Below are positions 60,579 to 64,000 of a DNA stretch of 64,000 nucleotides, in pieces (the first letter of the stretch is position 1; each line of letters begins with the position of its first letter). This DNA is from Parasteatoda lunata. Lineage: Eukaryota > Arthropoda > Arachnida > Araneae > Theridiidae. Position numbers and translations under genes: made by a program. The notes below the pieces were generated by a model. The model made no database searches, was not told the origin of the DNA, and was given only the letters and a program-made list of their open reading frames with translations. Location of the stretch: NCBI GenBank assembly GCA_949128135.1, contig OX421973.1, forward strand, positions 95,866,245 through 95,930,244. The letters run 5' to 3'.

Positions 60579-62390
60579 TTGAAGAAAATTGTTTCTTTCT
60601 TTCCGTACCACCTTGGTCTGGTGGTAGGATACCTGACTGGGAAGTCAAGGTTGGAGGGAGGGGACGGGGTTTCGAATCTCAGCTTCGACCAATTTTTCAA
60701 AAAATTTTCTTTTATTTCTTTCTATAGTTTTTTTTACATTATATTATTTTTTAAATGTGTTTTACGATATTCTAGAGGGTCATGCATGTAGGAAATTTTT
60801 TTTTTAATTAGGAAAATGGGAAAAACTGGAAAAATCTAGGAAAATCAGTTTATTTGTTATTTTTCGACTCCTTTTGCAACATTTTGGATAGTTTATCATG
60901 CGTAAGGTGTAAGGTGTATAAAATCGAGCAAATTTCTTTGTTAAAGAACACTTTTTGAAATAATAAAAAAAAAATTTAAAAAAAGACGAAATGTCGAGAA
61001 TAATTTTCAGGCTTCGAGACTTCCTAGCTCCCTTTAATGTTAAGTTAAAATTTTCAAATTCGGTCTCATGGTAGGCCTCTATGGTCCAATCATGCCTGCC
61101 GAAGGAAATTTTTATATGTTAATTAGGAGGGCCCCAGTTGGGCCCTAAATATCTATTGCATAGGTCATCGATAAAGGGCTTTTGAAGCAAAATTGTTTCT
61201 TTCTTTTTGTACCACCTTGGTCTGGTGGTAGGACACCTGACTTCCAAGTCGAGGTTGGAGGGGGGGGGACGGGGGTTCGAATCCCAGCTTCGACCATTTT
61301 TTCAAAAAAATTTCTTTTTTTTCTTTCTTTAGTTTTTTTTACATTATATTATTTTTGAAATGTGTTTTTCGATATTCTAGAGGGTCATGCATGTAGGAAA
61401 TTTTTTTTTAATTAGGAAAATGGGAAAAACTGGAAAAATCTAGGAAAATCAGTTTATTTGTTATTTTTCGACTCCTTTTGCAACATTTTAGGTAGTCTAT
61501 CATGCAGAAGGTGTTCTGTGCATAAAATCGAGCATCCTTCTTTGTTAAAGGACACTTTTTGGAATAAGAATAAAAAAAATTTAATAAAAGTCGAATTGTC
61601 GAGAATAAGGTTCAGGCTTCGAGACCTCCTAGCTCCCTTTAATATTCAGTTATAATTTTCAAACTCGGTCTCAAGGTAGGCCTCTATGGTCCAATCATGC
61701 CTACAAAAGGAAATTTTTATATGTTAATTAGGAGTGCCCCAGTGGGGCCCTAAAGGTCTATTGCATAGGCAACCGAGTAAAGGCTTTTGAAGCGAAATTG
61801 TTTCTTTCTTGACGTACCACCTTGGTCTGGTGGTAGGACACCTGACTGGCAAGTTGAGACTAGAGGGAGGGGTCAGGGGTTCGAATCCCAGCTTCGACCA
61901 TTTTTTCAAAAAAATTTCTTTTTTTTCTTTCTTTAGTTTTTTTTACATTATATTATTTTTCAGATGTGTTTTTCGATATTCTAGAGGGTCATGCAGGTAG
62001 GAAATTTTTTTTAATTAGGAAAATGGGAAAAACAGGAAATGTCTAGGAAAATCAGTTTATTTGTTATTTTTCGACTCCTTTTGCAACATTTTAGGTAGTC
62101 TATCATGCATAAGGTGTTCTGTGTATAAAATCGAGCATCCTTCTTTGTTAAAGAACACTTTTTGGAATAATAATAAAAAAAAATTTTAAAAAGTCGCAAT
62201 GTTGAGAATAAGGTTCAGGTTTCGAGACCTCCTAGCTCCATTTAATATTAAGTTATAATTATCAAACTCGGTCTCGAGGTAGGCCTCTATGGTCCAATCA
62301 TGCCTGCAAAAAGGAAATTTTTATATGCTAATTAGGAGGCCCCCAGTGGGGCCCTAAAGGTCTATTGCGTAGGTCACAGAGAAAGGGCTT
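60579..62390 (+). repeat. Higher-order repeat 4, copy 1 (3-mer, ~1812 bp)
   Basis: Three monomers repeated at +1811/1812 bp with very few changes. Private marks include GAAGAAAATTGTTTC (a 1-bp loss in the usual GAAGCGAAATTG), CGGGGTTTCGAATCTC in the B-box region, and GTGCATAAAATCG in place of the TATA-like motif. Confidence 0.9.
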
Positions 62391-64000
62391 TTGAAGAAAA
62401 TTGTTTCTTTCTTTCCGTACCACCTTGGTCTGGTGGTAGGATACCTGACTGGGAAGTCAAGGTTGGAGGGAGGGGACGGGGTTTCGAATCTCAGCTTCGA
62501 CCAATTTTTCAAAAAATTTTCTTTTATTTCTTTCTTTAGTTTTTTTTACATTATATTATTTTTTAAATGTGTTTTACGATATTCTAGAGGGTCATGCATG
62601 TAGGAAATTTTTTTTTTAATTAGGAAAATGGGAAAAACTGGAAAAATCTAGGAAAATCAGTTTATTTGTTATTTTTCGACTCCTTTTGCAACATTTTGGA
62701 TAGTTTATCATGCGTAAGGTGTAAGGTGTATAAAATCGAGCAAATTTCTTTGTTAAAGAACACTTTTTGAAATAATAAAAAAAAAATTTAAAAAAAGACG
62801 AATTGTCGAGAATAATTTTCAGGCTTCGAGACTTCCTAGCTCCCTTTAATGTTAAGTTAAAATTTTCAAATTCGGTCTCATGGTAGGCCTCTATGGTCCA
62901 ATCATGCCTGCCGAAGGAAATTTTTATATGTTAATTAGGAGGGCCCCAGTTGGGCCCTAAATGTCTATTGCATAGGTCATCGATAAAGGGCTTTTGAAGC
63001 AAAATTGTTTCTTTCTTTTTGTACCACCTTGGTCTGGTGGTAGGACACCTGACTTCCAAGTCGAGGTTGGAGGGGGGGGACGGGGGTTCGAATCCCAGTT
63101 TCGACCATTTTTTCAAAAAAATTTCTTTTTTTTCTTTCTTTAGTTTTTTTTACATTATATTATTTTTGAAATGTGTTTTTCGATATTCTAGAGGGTCATG
63201 CATGTAGGAAATTTTTTTTTAATTAGGAAAATGGGAAAAACTGGAAAAATCTAGGAAAATCAGTTTATTTGTTATTTTTCGACTCCTTTTGCAACATTTT
63301 AGGTAGTCTATCATGCAGAAGGTGTTCTGTGCATAAAATCGAGCATCCTTCTTTGTTAAAGGACACTTTTTGGAATAAGAATAAAAAAAATTTAATAAAA
63401 GTCGAATTGTCGAGAATAAGGTTCAGGCTTCGAGACCTCCTAGCTCCCTTTAATATTCAGTTATAATTTTCAAACTCGGTCTCAAGGTAGGCCTCTATGG
63501 TCCAATCATGCCTACAAAAGGAAATTTTTATATGTTAATTAGGAGTGCCCCAGTGGGGCCCTAAAGGTCTATTGCATAGGCAACCGAGTAAAGGCTTTTG
63601 AAGCGAAATTGTTTCTTTCTTGACGTACCACCTTGGTCTGGTGGTAGGACACCTGACTGGCAAGTCGAGACTAGAGGGAGGGGTCAGGGGTTCGAATCCC
63701 AGCTTCGACCATTTTTTCAAAAAAATTTCTTTTTTTTCTTTCTTTAGTTTTTTTTACATTATATTATTTTTCAGATGTGTTTTTCGATATTCTAGAGGGT
63801 CATGCAGGTAGGAAATTTTTTTTAATTAGGAAAATGGGAAAAACAGGAAATGTCTAGGAAAATCAGTTTATTTGTTATTTTTCGACTCCTTTTGCAACAT
63901 TTTAGGTAGTCTATCATGCATAAGGTGTTCTGTGTATAAAATCGAGCATCCTTCTTTGTTAAAGAACACTTTTTGGAATAATAATAAAAAAAAATTTTAA
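62391..64000 (+). repeat. Higher-order repeat 4, copy 2, cut by the window end
   Basis: Second copy of the 1812-bp 3-mer, running to the window edge. Differences from copy 1 are isolated bases (for example GACGAAATGTCG/GACGAATTGTCG near 60985/62797). Confidence 0.9.

Larger units (their letters stand above)
42323..64000 (+). repeat. Right satellite array, same ~603-bp monomer, 37 tRNA-like modules
   Basis: Continuation of the left array in the same orientation, resuming at TTAATATTCAG. A-box cores start at 42884, 43486, 44091, 44695, 45299, 45907, 46075, 46679, 47286, 47843, 48446, 49050, 49653, 50257, 50865, 51032, 51636, 52243, 52800, 53404, 54009, 54614, 55220, 55826, 56384, 56988, 57592, 58197, 58805, 59406, 60011, 60615, 61219, 61824, 62427, 63031 and 63635. 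Spacing is about 603 bp except where a unit holds two modules (45907/46075 and 50865/51032) or carries a 46-bp deletion. The first unit (42323 to about 42700) has lost its module. Most modules here end in CTTCGACCA or CTGGGGACA; the B subfamily of the left array is absent. The array runs off the window's right edge. Confidence 0.97.

Noticed and set aside
1..64000. Telomeric TTAGG repeats or a CENP-B box
   Set aside because: TTAGG occurs only as isolated AATTAGGA motifs, and no match to the CENP-B box pattern was found in the monomer.

Overview
This window is almost entirely non-coding, AT-rich eukaryotic DNA. It consists of two stretches of one satellite with a unit of about 603 bp (1-32573 and 42323-64000), separated by a 9.75 kb block of decayed transposable elements and unannotated AT-rich DNA. 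I see no intact protein gene, no rRNA and no convincing functional tRNA. The best organism guess is a spider, probably an orb-weaver relative: the tRNA-derived SINE copies near 37.8-38.3 kb and 39.9-40.3 kb look like SINEs I associate with spider genomes. That is recall, not a search result.

Satellite. I count 54 units in the left array and 37 tRNA-like modules in the right array, all in the same orientation. Each unit carries, in order: a TTAA-containing start; a GC-rich palindrome (GGGCCCC-AGT-GGGGCCC and variants); a tRNA-like module of about 85 bp with an A box (TGGTCTGGTGG) and a B box (GGTTCGAAWCC), closed by an oligo-T run; a long pyrimidine tract; a block of GGAAAA motifs spaced 8-11 bp; a TATAAAA motif; a 15-bp TTCTTT/AAAGAA palindrome; and an AATAAA-containing A-rich stretch. 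The many short open frames in the arrays are by-products of this repeated sequence.

Higher-order structure. Monomers are arranged in nested higher-order repeats: a 3-mer of about 1.80 kb (9.2-12.8 kb), a 5-mer of 3018 bp followed by two 7-mers of 4227 bp (18.5-29.9 kb), an 8-unit repeat of 4957 bp (44.6-53.9 kb) and a 3-mer of about 1.81 kb at the right end. A second monomer subfamily (B), with a different tRNA-like module and downstream half, occurs nine times, only in the left array.

Interrupting block (32574-42322). It begins and ends with GGCC, sits between two TTAA copies and interrupts the satellite in phase, as if a TTAA-targeting (piggyBac-type) element inserted once. Inside are a broken Penelope-like reverse transcriptase on the minus strand, an 80-bp direct repeat, two SINE insertions (one a composite of two 5'-truncated pieces headed by a perfect 15-bp inverted repeat), microsatellites and long stretches where I recognise nothing.

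The feature most worth pursuing is the satellite itself: a high-copy tandem array in which every unit retains Pol III-type internal promoter boxes and an oligo-T terminator, although the cloverleaf has decayed.
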